In this document: positions 27,536-37,266 of the stretch, in pieces | Position numbering within the stretch: the stretch's first letter is position 1 | Layout: each line of letters begins with the position of its first letter | Source of the DNA: Hyphomicrobiales bacterium | GTDB lineage: Bacteria; Pseudomonadota; Alphaproteobacteria; Rhizobiales; Xanthobacteraceae | Length of the DNA stretch: 64,000 nt | Direction: 5' to 3' | NCBI GenBank assembly: GCA_003135415.1 | Contig: PLBP01000032.1 | Coordinates: forward strand, 1 to 64,000 | Notes under the pieces: generated by a model | The model's input: the letters and a program-made list of their open reading frames with translations, nothing else | Told to the model about the DNA's origin: nothing | Databases searched by the model: none | Position numbers and translations under genes: made by a program

Positions 27536-28345
27536 ATGTCAAAAACAGCATGGAAAATCTTATTCGCCGCAACGCTCGTCATGGCGGCGAACGTGGCGCA
27601 CGCGGCGACCTGCAACGACCCGTCGGGATTTCCCGCCTGGATCGAGGACGTAAAACGCGAAGCAGCTTCGCAGGGCATTTCACCGCGCGGCATCGCGGCA
27701 CTGAACGGCGTGACCTACGACCCGGCCGTTGTTTCGAGCGACCGGCGGCAGGGCGCGTTTCGCCAAAGCTTCGAGCAATTTTCCGGCCGTATGGTGCCGC
27801 CGCGGCTTGCGCGCGGCGCGCAGATGATGAAACGCCAGGCGGCTTTGCTTTCCCGCATCGAGCGCGATTACGGTGTCTCGGCCGCCGTCATCGTCGCCAT
27901 CTGGGGACTTGAAACCGATTTCGGCGCCGACAATGGGCGCTTTCAAACGATCCGCGCCTTGGCGACGCTGGCTTACGACTGCCGCCGCCCGGATAAATTC
28001 CGCCCGGAATTATTCGATGCGCTCCGGATCGTCGCGCGCGGCGACATGGCCGCGGCAGGGATGCGCGGGGCCTGGGCGGGTGAAATCGGTCAGACGCAAT
28101 TTATGCCTTCGTCGTATTTGAAATTCGCCGTCGATTACGACGGCGATGGCCGGCGCGATCTTGTCCGCAGCGTTCCCGACGTGCTCGCCTCCACCGCCAA
28201 TTACTTGCGCGGCTATGGATGGCAGCGCGGAGCGCCCTATGGCCCGGGCACGAGGAACTTCGAAGTCATCCTTGCCTGGAATAAAGCGCAAGTCTACGCG
28301 AAGACAATTGCGTACTTTGCGGAGCGTCTGGAGAGCGCGCGATAG
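27536..28345 (+). CDS. Lytic murein transglycosylase, MltB type (no PG-binding domain)
   Basis: A 269-residue exported enzyme that cleaves glycan strands of peptidoglycan. A signal peptide ends near NVAHAA. The catalytic Glu sits in WGLETDFGADNGRF and other SLT2 features follow: LATLAYDCRRP, WAGEIGQTQFMPSSY and AVDYDGDGRRDL. Unlike the paralogue at 29871-31097 it lacks the C-terminal peptidoglycan-binding domain and stops after the catalytic domain. Starts shortly after tRNA-Met. Confidence 0.9.
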   Translation: MSKTAWKILFAATLVMAANVAHAATCNDPSGFPAWIEDVKREAASQGISPRGIAALNGVTYDPAVVSSDRRQGAFRQSFEQFSGRMVPPRLARGAQMMKRQAALLSRIERDYGVSAAVIVAIWGLETDFGADNGRFQTIRALATLAYDCRRPDKFRPELFDALRIVARGDMAAAGMRGAWAGEIGQTQFMPSSYLKFAVDYDGDGRRDLVRSVPDVLASTANYLRGYGWQRGAPYGPGTRNFEVILAWNKAQVYAKTIAYFAERLESAR

Positions 28346-28364
28346 GGCTCGCGCTCCGGAGTTC

Positions 28365-29213
28365 TCAATTCCCCTTTATCGGCGTTTCCTTCAGCGCGAG
28401 CGCCAAGGGCCCCGCGATATTCATGCTGTCGACCATCGAAGTCGGAATCAGGATCGTGGCGCCACGCTCTTTCGTCGTTTCGTAAATGATGTTCATCGAG
28501 CGCAAATGCAGCGCGGCCGGGTTGTCGGCATAGAGCTTGGCGGCCTCGACGAATTTTCCGGCGATCTCGGCCTCGGCCGATCCCAGAATAACCCGCGCCT
28601 GCTTCTCGCGCTCGGCCTGCGCTTGCCGCGACATCGCGTCTTGCAAGGCGACGGGAATGGCGACGTCGCGGATCTCCACCGAGTTCACCGAAATTCCCCA
28701 CTCGGCGGTCTTGCGAGAAATTTCCGCGCGCAGGACCTCGTCGGCGGCCTGGCGTTCCGACAACAGCGCCGACAACATGGTGGCGCCGATCATTTCGCGC
28801 AGCGACGTTTGCGCCACGCGATCGATCGCCTCGCGGTAGTTCGTGATGTTCAACGCGGCCTTCTGCGCGTCATGAACGAGCCAGAAGATGATGGCGTCGA
28901 CGTTGACCGGCACCGTGTCCTTGGTCAGCGCCGATTCGGCGGCGAAAGCGGTCGTCTGGATGCGCTCGTCGATCACCGCCGTCACCGCATCGAGAATCGG
29001 GATGATGAAAAAGAGGCCCGGCCCCTTGGCCGATTGGAACCTGCCGGCGCGCAGGATGACGAACTTCTCCCAGTTGTTCGCCATTTTGAGCGAAGCGGAA
29101 ACGATGACGGCGAGGACAAAGAGCGCGAAAGCAAGCGAGGTATATCCGCCGAGCCCCGCAACAACGCCCAACGCGACCAAAACGACTGTTAAAGAAAGAG
29201 TAATTGCATTCAT
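28365..29213 (-). CDS. SPFH/Band 7 (slipin) membrane protein
   Basis: A 282-residue membrane protein with N-terminal hydrophobic segments (residues about 5-45) and an SPFH domain of the slipin type (ANNWEKFVILRAGRFQSAKGPGLFFIIP, quoted in part: GRFQSAKGPGLFFIIP). The helical region rich in AEREKQARVILGSAEAE follows. Slipins form ring assemblies and organise membrane proteases; the frequent partner NfeD is not adjacent. I take the ATG at 29213, which has AGGGAG at the right spacing, over the GTG at 29222. It is flanked by two lytic transglycosylases. Confidence 0.86.
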   Translation of the reverse strand: MNAITLSLTVVLVALGVVAGLGGYTSLAFALFVLAVIVSASLKMANNWEKFVILRAGRFQSAKGPGLFFIIPILDAVTAVIDERIQTTAFAAESALTKDTVPVNVDAIIFWLVHDAQKAALNITNYREAIDRVAQTSLREMIGATMLSALLSERQAADEVLRAEISRKTAEWGISVNSVEIRDVAIPVALQDAMSRQAQAEREKQARVILGSAEAEIAGKFVEAAKLYADNPAALHLRSMNIIYETTKERGATILIPTSMVDSMNIAGPLALALKETPIKGN

Positions 29214-29276
29214 GTGCGTCACTCCCTATCCGAGCGCGGCCGCTCCCGCGTTGAGAATATCACGGCTCTGACACGG

Positions 29277-29301
29277 CAAGGGCCCCGATTTGGGGCCCTT
29301 G
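29277..29301. terminator. Strong GC hairpin, possible terminator
   Basis: A perfect 10-base stem CAAGGGCCCC / GGGGCCCTTG with a 5-base loop lies between the slipin start and the 3' end of the next minus-strand gene. No T-run follows on either strand, so an intrinsic terminator is not certain; it may instead protect the transcript end. Confidence 0.4.
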
Positions 29302-29344
29302 AGATGCTCTGGCAGTTCGGCTCGCCAATCAGTGCTGCGGAATA

Positions 29345-29716
29345 TCAATTCAGCCGAAACCACGCCGAGCTGGTCGAGCGGGGGATGAAAGCGCGGACCG
29401 ACGAGGTACCGAGCAAGCGCCCGAGCGGCTGCGTCTCCGGCGCCCGCGTCGGCCACGGGCTGGTCCAGCGCGGCAGATCAAGATTGAGACCGGCCGCGAC
29501 GAGCGCGCCGACAATCAAGCCGAGATACAAGAGAACCGCAAAGAGATAGATAAAATTGGAGACGATCATCTTCTCGCCGGCGAGCACCACCGCCATGAAG
29601 GTCGCGATTACGGCGAGCAACACGAAAAGCCCGCCGAAACAGAGCGTCAAGGCAACGGTTAGAACGGTATTGCTGCGCGGTCTCGGATAGCGAACGGAAA
29701 GATTCTCTGGATCCAT
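29345..29716 (-). CDS. Hypothetical two-helix membrane protein
   Basis: A 123-residue protein with two hydrophobic helices (about residues 17-48 and 54-77, e.g. FGGLFVLLAVIATFMAVVLA and FAVLLYLGLIVGALVAAGL). The N-terminus MDPENLSVRYPRPRSN and the C-terminus are hydrophilic. The family is not recognised. The ATG at 29716 is preferred to the track's start 33 codons earlier because it gives a simple two-helix protein. It lies between two envelope genes, which hints at an envelope role only. Confidence 0.5.
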   Translation of the reverse strand: MDPENLSVRYPRPRSNTVLTVALTLCFGGLFVLLAVIATFMAVVLAGEKMIVSNFIYLFAVLLYLGLIVGALVAAGLNLDLPRWTSPWPTRAPETQPLGRLLGTSSVRAFIPRSTSSAWFRLN

Positions 29717-29870
29717 GAAACGGCTCGTTGGAAAGTCACCTGATAGCCCCTTGGCGCCCAATAACGCGCGGAACATCAATGGGTTCCCGTGGTACTCGCA
29801 TTCCTCCACGCCCACATCCGGAGGCCGCGAAAGGCTTATTTCATCTGCGCTTCCGCGTGCCCGGCGGCAA

Positions 29871-31097
29871 TCATCCTCCGCCGTGCATCCGCGCCAGCAA
29901 CTCCACCGTCGGCCACGAATCCGCGGGGAAGCCGAGCTTCATTTGCGCGGCCTTCACCGCCGTCCGCGTCGAGAGCCCGAGCTTGCCGTCGATCTCGCCG
30001 GTGTAGCCATAGCGCCGCAGCAATTGCTGCAACTCCTTCGCCTGCTCGTAGGACAGCGCCACCGGCGTGCCATTGCCTTTGTGCATCGGCGCAGCACCTG
30101 CGAGCCTGGTGGCGTAATAGGCTGCGGTCAGCGAATAGATCAGCGACTGATTCCACTTAAGATAGACCTGGAAATTCTCGTAGGCGAGGAACGCCGGGCC
30201 GAACCGTCCCATCGGCAGCACGAGCGAGGCGGGCAATTCATCCGCTTGCAGCGGGCGGCCGTCGGGAAGCGTCACGCCCCAACCCGCCCATTGCGAGCGC
30301 GGATGCTGGATCGTCAGGTCCGCCTGATCCCACGCTAAATTGGCGGGCACGCGCACGTTGGTGAGCCACGGCTCGCCGCGCCGCCAGCCGAGGCTCTCGA
30401 TATAATTCGCGGTCGAGCCGATGACGTCGGGCACGCTTCTAATCAGGTTGCGGTGACCATCGCCGTCATAGTCGACCGCCCATTTGTTGTATTCGGTCGG
30501 CATCATCTGGGTCTGGCCGATTTCGCCGGCCCACGAGCCGATCATTTCCTCCGGCCGAAGGTCGCCGTGGTCGATCAGTTGCAGCGCCGACAACAACTGG
30601 CCGCGGAACATTTCCGCGCGGCGGCAGTCATAGGCGAGCGAAGTGAGTGCCACGAGCGATTTTTCCTTGCCGGAATTGGCGCCGAAATCGCTCTCTAGCC
30701 CCCAGAAGGCGGTAATCACCGCCGCCGGCACGCCGAACTGCTGGTTCGCGCGCCCGAACACCGAGCCATATTGCTGGATCAGCTGGCCGCCCTTCTGGAT
30801 ACGATAGGCCGCGACCATGCGGTTGGAGAATTCGATGAAGGTCTGGTTGAAGACGCGCTGGCCGCGGTCGATGTTGACGATGCGCTGGTCGTAGACCATC
30901 TGGGGTGCTGCCGCCGCGAGTGCCCGCTGCGAAACGCCGGCACCCGCCGCCTCGCGCCTGAACTCGTCGAGCCAACGATCGAAGCTCGTGCTGGTGCGGC
31001 AACTCACGGCAAATGCCGGACCCGCCGAAAGCGACGCGACGAGAACCGTCGCCATTACCGCAAACGAAAGTTTAAACCGCCGCATCATGTTGCCCAT
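29871..31097 (-). CDS. Lytic murein transglycosylase, MltB type with PG-binding domain
   Basis: A 408-residue exported enzyme. A signal peptide ends near GPAFAVSC; a conserved CRTSTSFDRWLDEFRREA follows. The catalytic Glu is in FWGLESDFGANSGKE, and SWAGEIGQTQMMPTEY and VDYDGDGHRNLIRS match the SLT2 fold. The C-terminal about 70 residues form a peptidoglycan-binding domain (QLLRRYGYTGEIDGKLG). It shares block-by-block similarity with the 269-residue protein at 27536-28345, so the two are paralogues about 1.5 kb apart, on opposite strands. Confidence 0.92.
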   Translation of the reverse strand: MGNMMRRFKLSFAVMATVLVASLSAGPAFAVSCRTSTSFDRWLDEFRREAAGAGVSQRALAAAAPQMVYDQRIVNIDRGQRVFNQTFIEFSNRMVAAYRIQKGGQLIQQYGSVFGRANQQFGVPAAVITAFWGLESDFGANSGKEKSLVALTSLAYDCRRAEMFRGQLLSALQLIDHGDLRPEEMIGSWAGEIGQTQMMPTEYNKWAVDYDGDGHRNLIRSVPDVIGSTANYIESLGWRRGEPWLTNVRVPANLAWDQADLTIQHPRSQWAGWGVTLPDGRPLQADELPASLVLPMGRFGPAFLAYENFQVYLKWNQSLIYSLTAAYYATRLAGAAPMHKGNGTPVALSYEQAKELQQLLRRYGYTGEIDGKLGLSTRTAVKAAQMKLGFPADSWPTVELLARMHGGG

Positions 31098-31360
31098 CCT
31101 CGATTGAAACTCGAGTAATCGTGCTCATGGTGTAGGCCATTACGGCGCGACAAAGACCGCTCGCAATCGCCTCATACCGCGCCGCGAAGAGTGACCGCCA
31201 CCGCCGCAATTCTCTAGTTTCCCGATTATAGGCAAGCACCCTCCCCCTAAAGACTTTTCTCTCTGGCGGTTCCGCGCTACCCATTTGCCAACGGGGGAGC
31301 ACGCAGGGGAAAGGTGCCTTCCTCCAAACAAGATCAAGAACATAACGGGAGGATAGTCAG

Positions 31361-32533
31361 ATGATGAAACGGATTCTTGTCGGCCTTTTGGCCGCTACCG
31401 CCATGGCAGCCGCCGGCGGCGCGTGGGCGGAGGAGCCCGTGAAAGTCGGCCTTATTCTGCCGATGACCGGCGGCCAGGCCTCGACCGGCAAGCAGATCGA
31501 CGCCGCCGTCCGTCTTTATATGCAGCAGCACGGCGACACCGTCGCCGGCCGGAAAATCGAGATCATCCTCAAGGATGACGCCACCGTTCCCGATAACACC
31601 AAGCGCCTCGCGCAAGAGCTGATCGTCAACGACAAGGTCAACTTCATCGCCGGTTTCGGCATCACGCCGTCGGCGCTCGCCGCGGCGCCGCTCGCAACCG
31701 AGGCCAAGGTGCCCGAGATCGTGATGGCGGCCGGCACCTCGATCATCACCGAGCGCTCGCCCTATATCGCGCGCACGAGCTTCACCCTCGCGCAATCCTC
31801 CGTCATCATCGCCGATTGGGCGGCGAAGAACGGCATCAAGAAAGTGGTGACGCTCGTTTCCGACTACGCGCCCGGCGCCGACGCGCAAAATTCCTTCAAG
31901 GAGCGCTTCACCGCCGCCGGCGGTCAGGTGGTCGAGGAATTGAAAGTGCCGCTCGCCTCGCCCGACTTCTCGCCGGTGTTGCAGCGTGCGGCCGACGCCA
32001 AGCCCGACGCGCTCTTCGTGTTCGTGCCCGCGGGTCAAGGCGGAACCTTTGCCAAGCAATATAGCGAGCGCGGCCTCGACAAGGCCGGTATCAAGCTGAT
32101 CGGCCCCGGCGACGTCACCGACGACGATATCCTCAACAACATGGGCGACTCCATGATCGGCACCGTCACCGCCCATTTCTATTCGGCGACGCATCCCTCC
32201 GCGATGAACAAGGATTTCGTTGCCGCCTACAAAAAGCTGATGAACGGCCAGCGTCCCGGCTTCATGGCCGTCGGCGGCTATGACGGCATTCACCTGATCT
32301 ACGAGGCGCTGAAGAAGACCGGCGGCAAGACCGACGGCGACGCCTTGATCGCGGCGATGAAGGGGATGAAATGGGAAAGCCCGCGCGGGCCGATCTCGAT
32401 CGATCCCGACACCCGCGACATCATCCAAAACATCTACGTCCGCCGCGTCGAGAAGGTCGGCGGCGAGCTCTATAACGTCGAATTCGCGACCGTCGAGGCG
32501 GTGAAGGATCCGATCAAGGCCGCCAAGAAATAA
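31361..32533 (+). CDS. HAAT-family ABC transporter substrate-binding protein
   Basis: A 390-residue periplasmic binding protein of the branched-chain amino acid type (HAAT, LivJ/LivK-like). A signal peptide ends near GGAWAEE, then VKVGLILPMTGGQASTGKQ and the SDYAPG region follow. Family members bind amino acids, urea, amides or aromatic acids; the ligand is not evident. It heads a complete five-gene transporter operon (binding protein, two permeases, two ATPases). 263 bases upstream are free of genes and hold the promoter. Confidence 0.88.
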   Translation: MMKRILVGLLAATAMAAAGGAWAEEPVKVGLILPMTGGQASTGKQIDAAVRLYMQQHGDTVAGRKIEIILKDDATVPDNTKRLAQELIVNDKVNFIAGFGITPSALAAAPLATEAKVPEIVMAAGTSIITERSPYIARTSFTLAQSSVIIADWAAKNGIKKVVTLVSDYAPGADAQNSFKERFTAAGGQVVEELKVPLASPDFSPVLQRAADAKPDALFVFVPAGQGGTFAKQYSERGLDKAGIKLIGPGDVTDDDILNNMGDSMIGTVTAHFYSATHPSAMNKDFVAAYKKLMNGQRPGFMAVGGYDGIHLIYEALKKTGGKTDGDALIAAMKGMKWESPRGPISIDPDTRDIIQNIYVRRVEKVGGELYNVEFATVEAVKDPIKAAKK

Positions 32534-32611
32534 CCTGAAAACGGCTGGCGCGCGGCTTCATCACGGCTGCGCGCCGCTTGTTATGCGGCTCCTCGTCGGC
32601 GAACATCGGCC

Positions 32612-33472
32612 ATGCTGACCATTCTGTTCGACGGCATCGCCTACGGCATGCTCCTGTTCGTGCTCGCCTGCGGGCTTGCCGTGACACTCGGGCTGATGAA
32701 CTTCGTCAACCTCGCGCACGGCGCCTTCGCCATGACGGGCGGCTACGCCGCTTTCATCGCGGTGAACCGCTTCGGCGTGCCGTTCCTGCTCGGCCTGCCG
32801 ATCGCCTTTCTCGCCTCGGCGCTGCTTGGCATTATCCTCGAGCGCACGCTCTATGTTCACGTCTACCGCAAGAGCCATCTCGATCAGGTGCTGTTCTCGA
32901 TCGGCCTCGTGTTCATGGCGGTGGCGGCGGTCGATTACATCATGGGCTCCTCGCAGGTGTTCATCGATGTGCCGGACTATCTGAAGGGCCAGTTCAACGT
33001 CTTCGGCGTCGGCATCGGCAAGTACCGGCTCCTGATCATCGTGATCTGCGGCCTCCTCACCGCCGCGTTGCAATTCGTATTGAGCTACACCCGCTTCGGC
33101 AGCCGTCTCCGCGCCTCCGTCGACGACGCACGGGTGGCGCGCGGGCTCGGCATCAACGTCAACGCCGTCTTCGCCGCGACCTTCGCGGTGGGTTCGGGCC
33201 TGGCGGGCCTCGGTGGCGCGCTCGGCGTCGAGATTCTCGGACTCGATCCGTATTTTCCACTGAAATTCATGATCTATTTTCTGATCGTGGTGACGGTCGG
33301 CGGCACCTCGAGCATCACCGGGCCGTTCGTCGCCTCGACCCTTCTCGGCGTCGCCGACGTCGCCGGCAAGTATTACGTGCCGAAGCTCGGGACTTTCGCG
33401 ATCTACACCGTGATGATCGTCGTCTTGATCTGGCGCCCGCAAGGATTGTTCGCGCGAGGGAGCGCGAAATGA
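32612..33472 (+). CDS. livH: Branched-chain amino acid ABC permease LivH
   Basis: A 286-residue inner-membrane permease of the LivH group with about eight helices. Characteristic segments are GLMNFVNLAHGAFAMTGGYA near residue 30, the coupling region RFGSRLRASVDDARVARGLGI near 165 and VVTVGGTSSITGPFVASTLLG. Start ATG at 32612 gives the normal N-terminus MLTILFDGIAYGMLLF. It lies 78 bases after the binding-protein gene and 22 bases before livM. Confidence 0.92.
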   Translation: MLTILFDGIAYGMLLFVLACGLAVTLGLMNFVNLAHGAFAMTGGYAAFIAVNRFGVPFLLGLPIAFLASALLGIILERTLYVHVYRKSHLDQVLFSIGLVFMAVAAVDYIMGSSQVFIDVPDYLKGQFNVFGVGIGKYRLLIIVICGLLTAALQFVLSYTRFGSRLRASVDDARVARGLGINVNAVFAATFAVGSGLAGLGGALGVEILGLDPYFPLKFMIYFLIVVTVGGTSSITGPFVASTLLGVADVAGKYYVPKLGTFAIYTVMIVVLIWRPQGLFARGSAK

Positions 33473-33494
33473 AGCCAGCCAACGGACGCGCGCC

Positions 33495-34511
33495 GTGAGC
33501 GCCACCCCCCTCAACACGCCGGACGTTGCGCGCCTCGTGATGAGCCGCGCGCGCTGGCGGTTTTCCGAAATCGTCTTCTGGATTGCCGCACTCGCGACGA
33601 TTTTTCTGGTGCCCAGCCGGCACCTGATTCTCACCGAGATCGCGATCCTCGGCCTGTTTGCGCTATCGCTCGATCTCATTCTCGGCTACGCCGGCATCAT
33701 CTCGCTCGGCCAAGCCGCCTTCTTCGGCTTCGGCGCCTATTGCGCCGGCCTCTTGGCCACGCATCAGCTCGTCACCGAACCCGTGCTCGCGCTCGCGCTC
33801 GCGGGGGCCGCCACCGCCGCGCTCGGTTTCGTCACGAGTTTCCTCGTGCTCCGCGGTTCGGACCTGACGCGCATCATGGTGACGCTCGGCATCGCGCTCA
33901 TCCTGCGCGAGCTTGCCAACCGCTTCGACGGACTCACCGGCGGCGCCGACGGCCTGCAAGGCGTCACCATCGAGCCGCTATTCGGGCTTTTCCGCTTCGA
34001 TATGTTCGGCCACACCGCCTATGCCTACAGCCTCGCGGTGCTGTTCGTTTTATTCTTGCTCGCGCGCCGCATCGTCAATTCTCCCTTCGGGCTCTCCTTG
34101 CGCGCGGTGAAGGGCAATCCGCTGCGCGCCTCGGCCGTCGGAATTTCCGTGAATGGGCGCATGGTCGCGATCTACACCATCGCCGCGGGCTATGCGGGCG
34201 TCGCCGGCGCGCTGCTGACGCAAACCGCGCAATTCGCCTCGCTCGACATGTTTTCGTTCGAGCGCTCGGCCGACGTGCTCCTGATGCTGATTATCGGCGG
34301 CACCGGCTATCTCTATGGCGGCATCATCGGTGCGCTGATCTTCAAGCTGATGCAGGACTGGCTTGCCAGTATGACGCCGCAATACTGGCAGTTCTGGATC
34401 GGCCTTGTGCTCGTGGCGATCGTCATCATTGGCCGCGAGCGGCTCGAACAGTTGCGCGGCGCGATTCGCAAGCGGATTCTCCGCCTGCGCCCGCAGAAGC
34501 ACGCGGCTTAA
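33495..34511 (+). CDS. livM: Branched-chain amino acid ABC permease LivM
   Basis: A 338-residue inner-membrane permease of the LivM group. After a short cytosolic leader come about nine helices, with SLDLILGYAGIISLGQAAFFGFGAY (core GYAGIISLGQAAFFG) and the coupling motif FGLSLRAVKGNPLRASAVGI. Starts with GTG at 33495. It pairs with LivH to form the heterodimeric channel; the next gene, livG, begins 13 bases later. Confidence 0.92.
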   Translation: MSATPLNTPDVARLVMSRARWRFSEIVFWIAALATIFLVPSRHLILTEIAILGLFALSLDLILGYAGIISLGQAAFFGFGAYCAGLLATHQLVTEPVLALALAGAATAALGFVTSFLVLRGSDLTRIMVTLGIALILRELANRFDGLTGGADGLQGVTIEPLFGLFRFDMFGHTAYAYSLAVLFVLFLLARRIVNSPFGLSLRAVKGNPLRASAVGISVNGRMVAIYTIAAGYAGVAGALLTQTAQFASLDMFSFERSADVLLMLIIGGTGYLYGGIIGALIFKLMQDWLASMTPQYWQFWIGLVLVAIVIIGRERLEQLRGAIRKRILRLRPQKHAA

Positions 34512-34524
34512 GCGCGAGCGCCCG

Positions 34525-35277
34525 ATGCCGATCGTGCTCGCAACCGAAAATCTCGACAAGCGCTTTGGCGGCATCGTCGCCGCCAACGACGTTTCGCTGC
34601 AGGTCGAACATGGCGCGCGCCACGCGTTGATCGGTCCGAATGGCGCCGGTAAAACCACGCTCATCAATCTCTTGACCGGCGTGCTCAAGCCGACCGCCGG
34701 CCGCATCCGCCTCGACGGCCGCGACATCACGGAGCTGAAGCCGCACGAGCGCGTACGGCTCGGCATCGCGCGCACGTTCCAGATCAATCAGCTGTTCGCC
34801 GATCTCACGCCGTTGGAAACCCTCGGCGTCGCGATTTCCGAGCGGCAGGGCTCGGGCCGCGACTGGTGGCGGCTTGCCGGCAGCAAGAAGGGCGTGGTGG
34901 AAGAATCGATCGAGCTGATCGAGCGCTTTCACCTTGCCGACGTGATGAGCGAGCGCACGGCGATCCTGCCCTACGGCAAGCAGCGCCTGCTGGAAATCGC
35001 GCTTGCCTTCGCCTGCCGTCCGCGCGTGCTGTTGCTCGACGAGCCCGCCGCCGGCGTGCCGGAAGCCGAACGGCACGAAATTCTCGCCACCGTCGCCGCG
35101 CTCCCCAAGGATGTGACCGTGCTCCTGATCGAGCACGACATGGACCTCGTGTTCAGCTTCGCCGACCGCATTTCGGTGCTGGTCAATGGCGCGTTGCTCA
35201 CCGAGGGCGCGCCCGAGGCGATCGCGCGCGATCCAAACGTGCGCGCGGTTTATCTTGGCGAGGCTATCGATGCCTGA
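34525..35277 (+). CDS. livG: Branched-chain amino acid ABC ATPase LivG
   Basis: A 250-residue cytosolic ATPase. Walker A is GPNGAGKTTLIN, Walker B is VLLLDEPAAGVPE, and the H-loop is LLIEHDMDLVFS. The signature stretch reads LPYGKQRLLEIA, a Pro for the usual Ser, as seen in some LivG relatives. The ATG at 34525 gives the family start MPIVLATENLDKRFGG; the track ORF begins inside livM. Overlaps livF by 8 bases. Confidence 0.92.
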   Translation: MPIVLATENLDKRFGGIVAANDVSLQVEHGARHALIGPNGAGKTTLINLLTGVLKPTAGRIRLDGRDITELKPHERVRLGIARTFQINQLFADLTPLETLGVAISERQGSGRDWWRLAGSKKGVVEESIELIERFHLADVMSERTAILPYGKQRLLEIALAFACRPRVLLLDEPAAGVPEAERHEILATVAALPKDVTVLLIEHDMDLVFSFADRISVLVNGALLTEGAPEAIARDPNVRAVYLGEAIDA

Positions 35278-36007
35278 AGTGCTGCAAATCGAGAATTTAT
35301 CCGCGGGTTATGGCGAGGCCGTGGTGCTCTCGAACGTTTCGCTCCGCCTCGAAGAAGGCCGCTCGCTCGCGTTGCTCGGCCGGAACGGCATGGGCAAGAC
35401 GACGTTACTGAACTCAATCGTCGGCGCGACGCGCCATTTCGGCGGCGCGATCCGTCTCGGCGGCGACGACATCACGCGGCTCCCACCCGACCAGCGTGCG
35501 CACAAGGGGATTGGCTGGGTGCCGCAAGAGCGCAACATCTTCAAATCGCTCACCGTCGAGGAGAACATGACCGCGGTGGCAGAGCCCGGCAGCTGGACCG
35601 TTGCGCGGGTTTACGAGCTGTTTCCGCGGCTCAAAGAGCGCCGTCGCAATCTCGGCAATCAACTCTCGGGCGGCGAACAGCAGATGCTCGCGATCGGCCG
35701 CGCGCTCGTGCTCAATCCGCGCCTTCTGCTCCTCGACGAGCCGCTCGAGGGACTGGCGCCGATTCTGGTGCAGGAATTGATCGCGGCCTTGTCGCGCGTG
35801 ATGCGCGAGGAAGGGCTCTCCGCGATCCTCGTCGAGCAGAACGCCCCGAAAATTCTTTCCGTTACCGACCGCGCCGCGATTCTCGAGCGCGGCATGATCG
35901 TGCATGAAAGCACGAGTGCTGCGCTGAAGGCCGACCCGAAGGTGCTGGAGGAATATCTCGGCGTCGGCAAGACCAAGGCCGGGACGCTCGCGCCGAAAAC
36001 CGGCTGA
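35270..36007 (+). CDS. livF: Branched-chain amino acid ABC ATPase LivF
   Basis: A 245-residue cytosolic ATPase, the second of the LivG/LivF pair. Walker A is GRNGMGKTTLLN, the signature is LSGGEQQMLAIGRAL, and Walker B is LLLLDEPLEGLAP. WVPQERNIFKSLTVEENM is typical of LivF. The ATG at 35270 overlaps the end of livG, so the ATPases are made together. It converges with hemA, 3 bases between stops. Confidence 0.92.
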   Translation: MPEVLQIENLSAGYGEAVVLSNVSLRLEEGRSLALLGRNGMGKTTLLNSIVGATRHFGGAIRLGGDDITRLPPDQRAHKGIGWVPQERNIFKSLTVEENMTAVAEPGSWTVARVYELFPRLKERRRNLGNQLSGGEQQMLAIGRALVLNPRLLLLDEPLEGLAPILVQELIAALSRVMREEGLSAILVEQNAPKILSVTDRAAILERGMIVHESTSAALKADPKVLEEYLGVGKTKAGTLAPKTG

Positions 36008-36010
36008 GCG

Positions 36011-37237
36011 TTATTCCGCCGCTTCCGCCTTGCTCGCGAACGGGAGATCAAGCGCTTTCCACGTCTTCACCAGCGCGTCGGCAAGCTGGGCGATCAGCTC
36101 GTCGTCGTGGAACGGCGTCGGGGTCACGCGTAGCCGCTCGGTGCCCTTCGGCACCGTCGGCTCGTTGATCGGTTGCAGATAGATGCCGTGCTGCGTGAGC
36201 AGAAGATCGCTCGCGGCCTTGCACACGCCCGCTTCGCCCACCATCACCGGAATGATGTGCGTCTCCGACGCCAGCATCGGCAGACCGGCGCGAGCGAGCG
36301 CGGCCCGCGTCTTGCGCGCCTGCGCCTGCAGACGTTCGCGCTCATGGCTCGACGATTTGAGGTGACGGATCGAAGCCGTCGCCGCCGCGGCGATCGGAGG
36401 CGGTAGTGCGGTCGTGAAAATAAACCCGGGCGCGAACGAGCGCACGGCGTCGATCGTCTCGCTTTTGCCCGCGAGGTAGCCGCCGATCACGCCGAAGGCC
36501 TTGGCGAGCGTGCCTTCGATCACGTCGATGCGGTGCATCACGCCGTCGCGCTCGGCGATGCCGCCGCCGCGCTTTCCATAGAGGCCGACCGCGTGCACCT
36601 CGTCGAGATAGGTCATCGCGCGATACCGCTCGGCGAGATCGCAAATCGCCGCGAGCGGCGCGAGGTCGCCGTCCATCGAATAAAGACTTTCGCACACGAT
36701 GAGCTTGGGCCGGTTTCCCGCAGCAGCCAGCAATTCCTCGAGATGAGCGACATCGTTGTGGCGGAACACCGCCTTCTCGCATCCCGCGCGGCGCACGCCC
36801 TCGATCATCGAATGGTGGTTGGCCTCGTCCGACAGGATCAGGCAATCGGGCAAGAGCTTGGCGATCGTGGCGATGCCGGTTTCGTTCGAGACGTAGCCGG
36901 AGCCGAATACAAGCGCCGATTCCTTGGCGTGCAGATCGGCGAGCTCCGCCTCTAACTCCACGATCGCGCGGCTGGTGCCGGAGATGTTGCGCGTGCCGCC
37001 GGCGCCGGCGCCCGTCCGCCGCGCGGTCTCGGCCATCGCCTCGACCACGGCCGGATGGCGGCCCATGCCGAGATAATCGTTCGAGCACCACACTACGATT
37101 TCGCGCGCGCCCGCGGGCGAATGCCAGATCGCGCGCGGAAAGCGCGCCGCGTCGCGCTCGATCTCGGCGAACACCCGATAGCGCCGTTCGCGGCGGAGGC
37201 GGTCGAGCGCGCGGGCGAAGATCTGTGGGTAATCCAT
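36011..37237 (-). CDS. hemA: 5-aminolevulinate synthase
   Basis: A 408-residue PLP enzyme that condenses glycine and succinyl-CoA to 5-aminolevulinate, the first committed step of haem synthesis in alphaproteobacteria. The sequence shows [15 protein letters not shown], the PLP-side [12 protein letters not shown] and the Schiff-base lysine in [14 protein letters not shown]. Length and start match the family. An Irr-like element is visible 30-46 bases upstream. It is not linked to hemF (5-6 kb). Confidence 0.95.
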   Translation of the reverse strand: MDYPQIFARALDRLRRERRYRVFAEIERDAARFPRAIWHSPAGAREIVVWCSNDYLGMGRHPAVVEAMAETARRTGAGAGGTRNISGTSRAIVELEAELADLHAKESALVFGSGYVSNETGIATIAKLLPDCLILSDEANHHSMIEGVRRAGCEKAVFRHNDVAHLEELLAAAGNRPKLIVCESLYSMDGDLAPLAAICDLAERYRAMTYLDEVHAVGLYGKRGGGIAERDGVMHRIDVIEGTLAKAFGVIGGYLAGKSETIDAVRSFAPGFIFTTALPPPIAAAATASIRHLKSSSHERERLQAQARKTRAALARAGLPMLASETHIIPVMVGEAGVCKAASDLLLTQHGIYLQPINEPTVPKGTERLRVTPTPFHDDELIAQLADALVKTWKALDLPFASKAEAAE

Positions 37238-37266
37238 GGTTTTCGGCGCCGCTCGGTTCCTGTCAA

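Noticed and set aside
31334-32428. 364-residue minus-strand ORF opposite the binding protein gene
   Set aside because: Shadow ORF; the plus strand encodes a complete HAAT binding protein.
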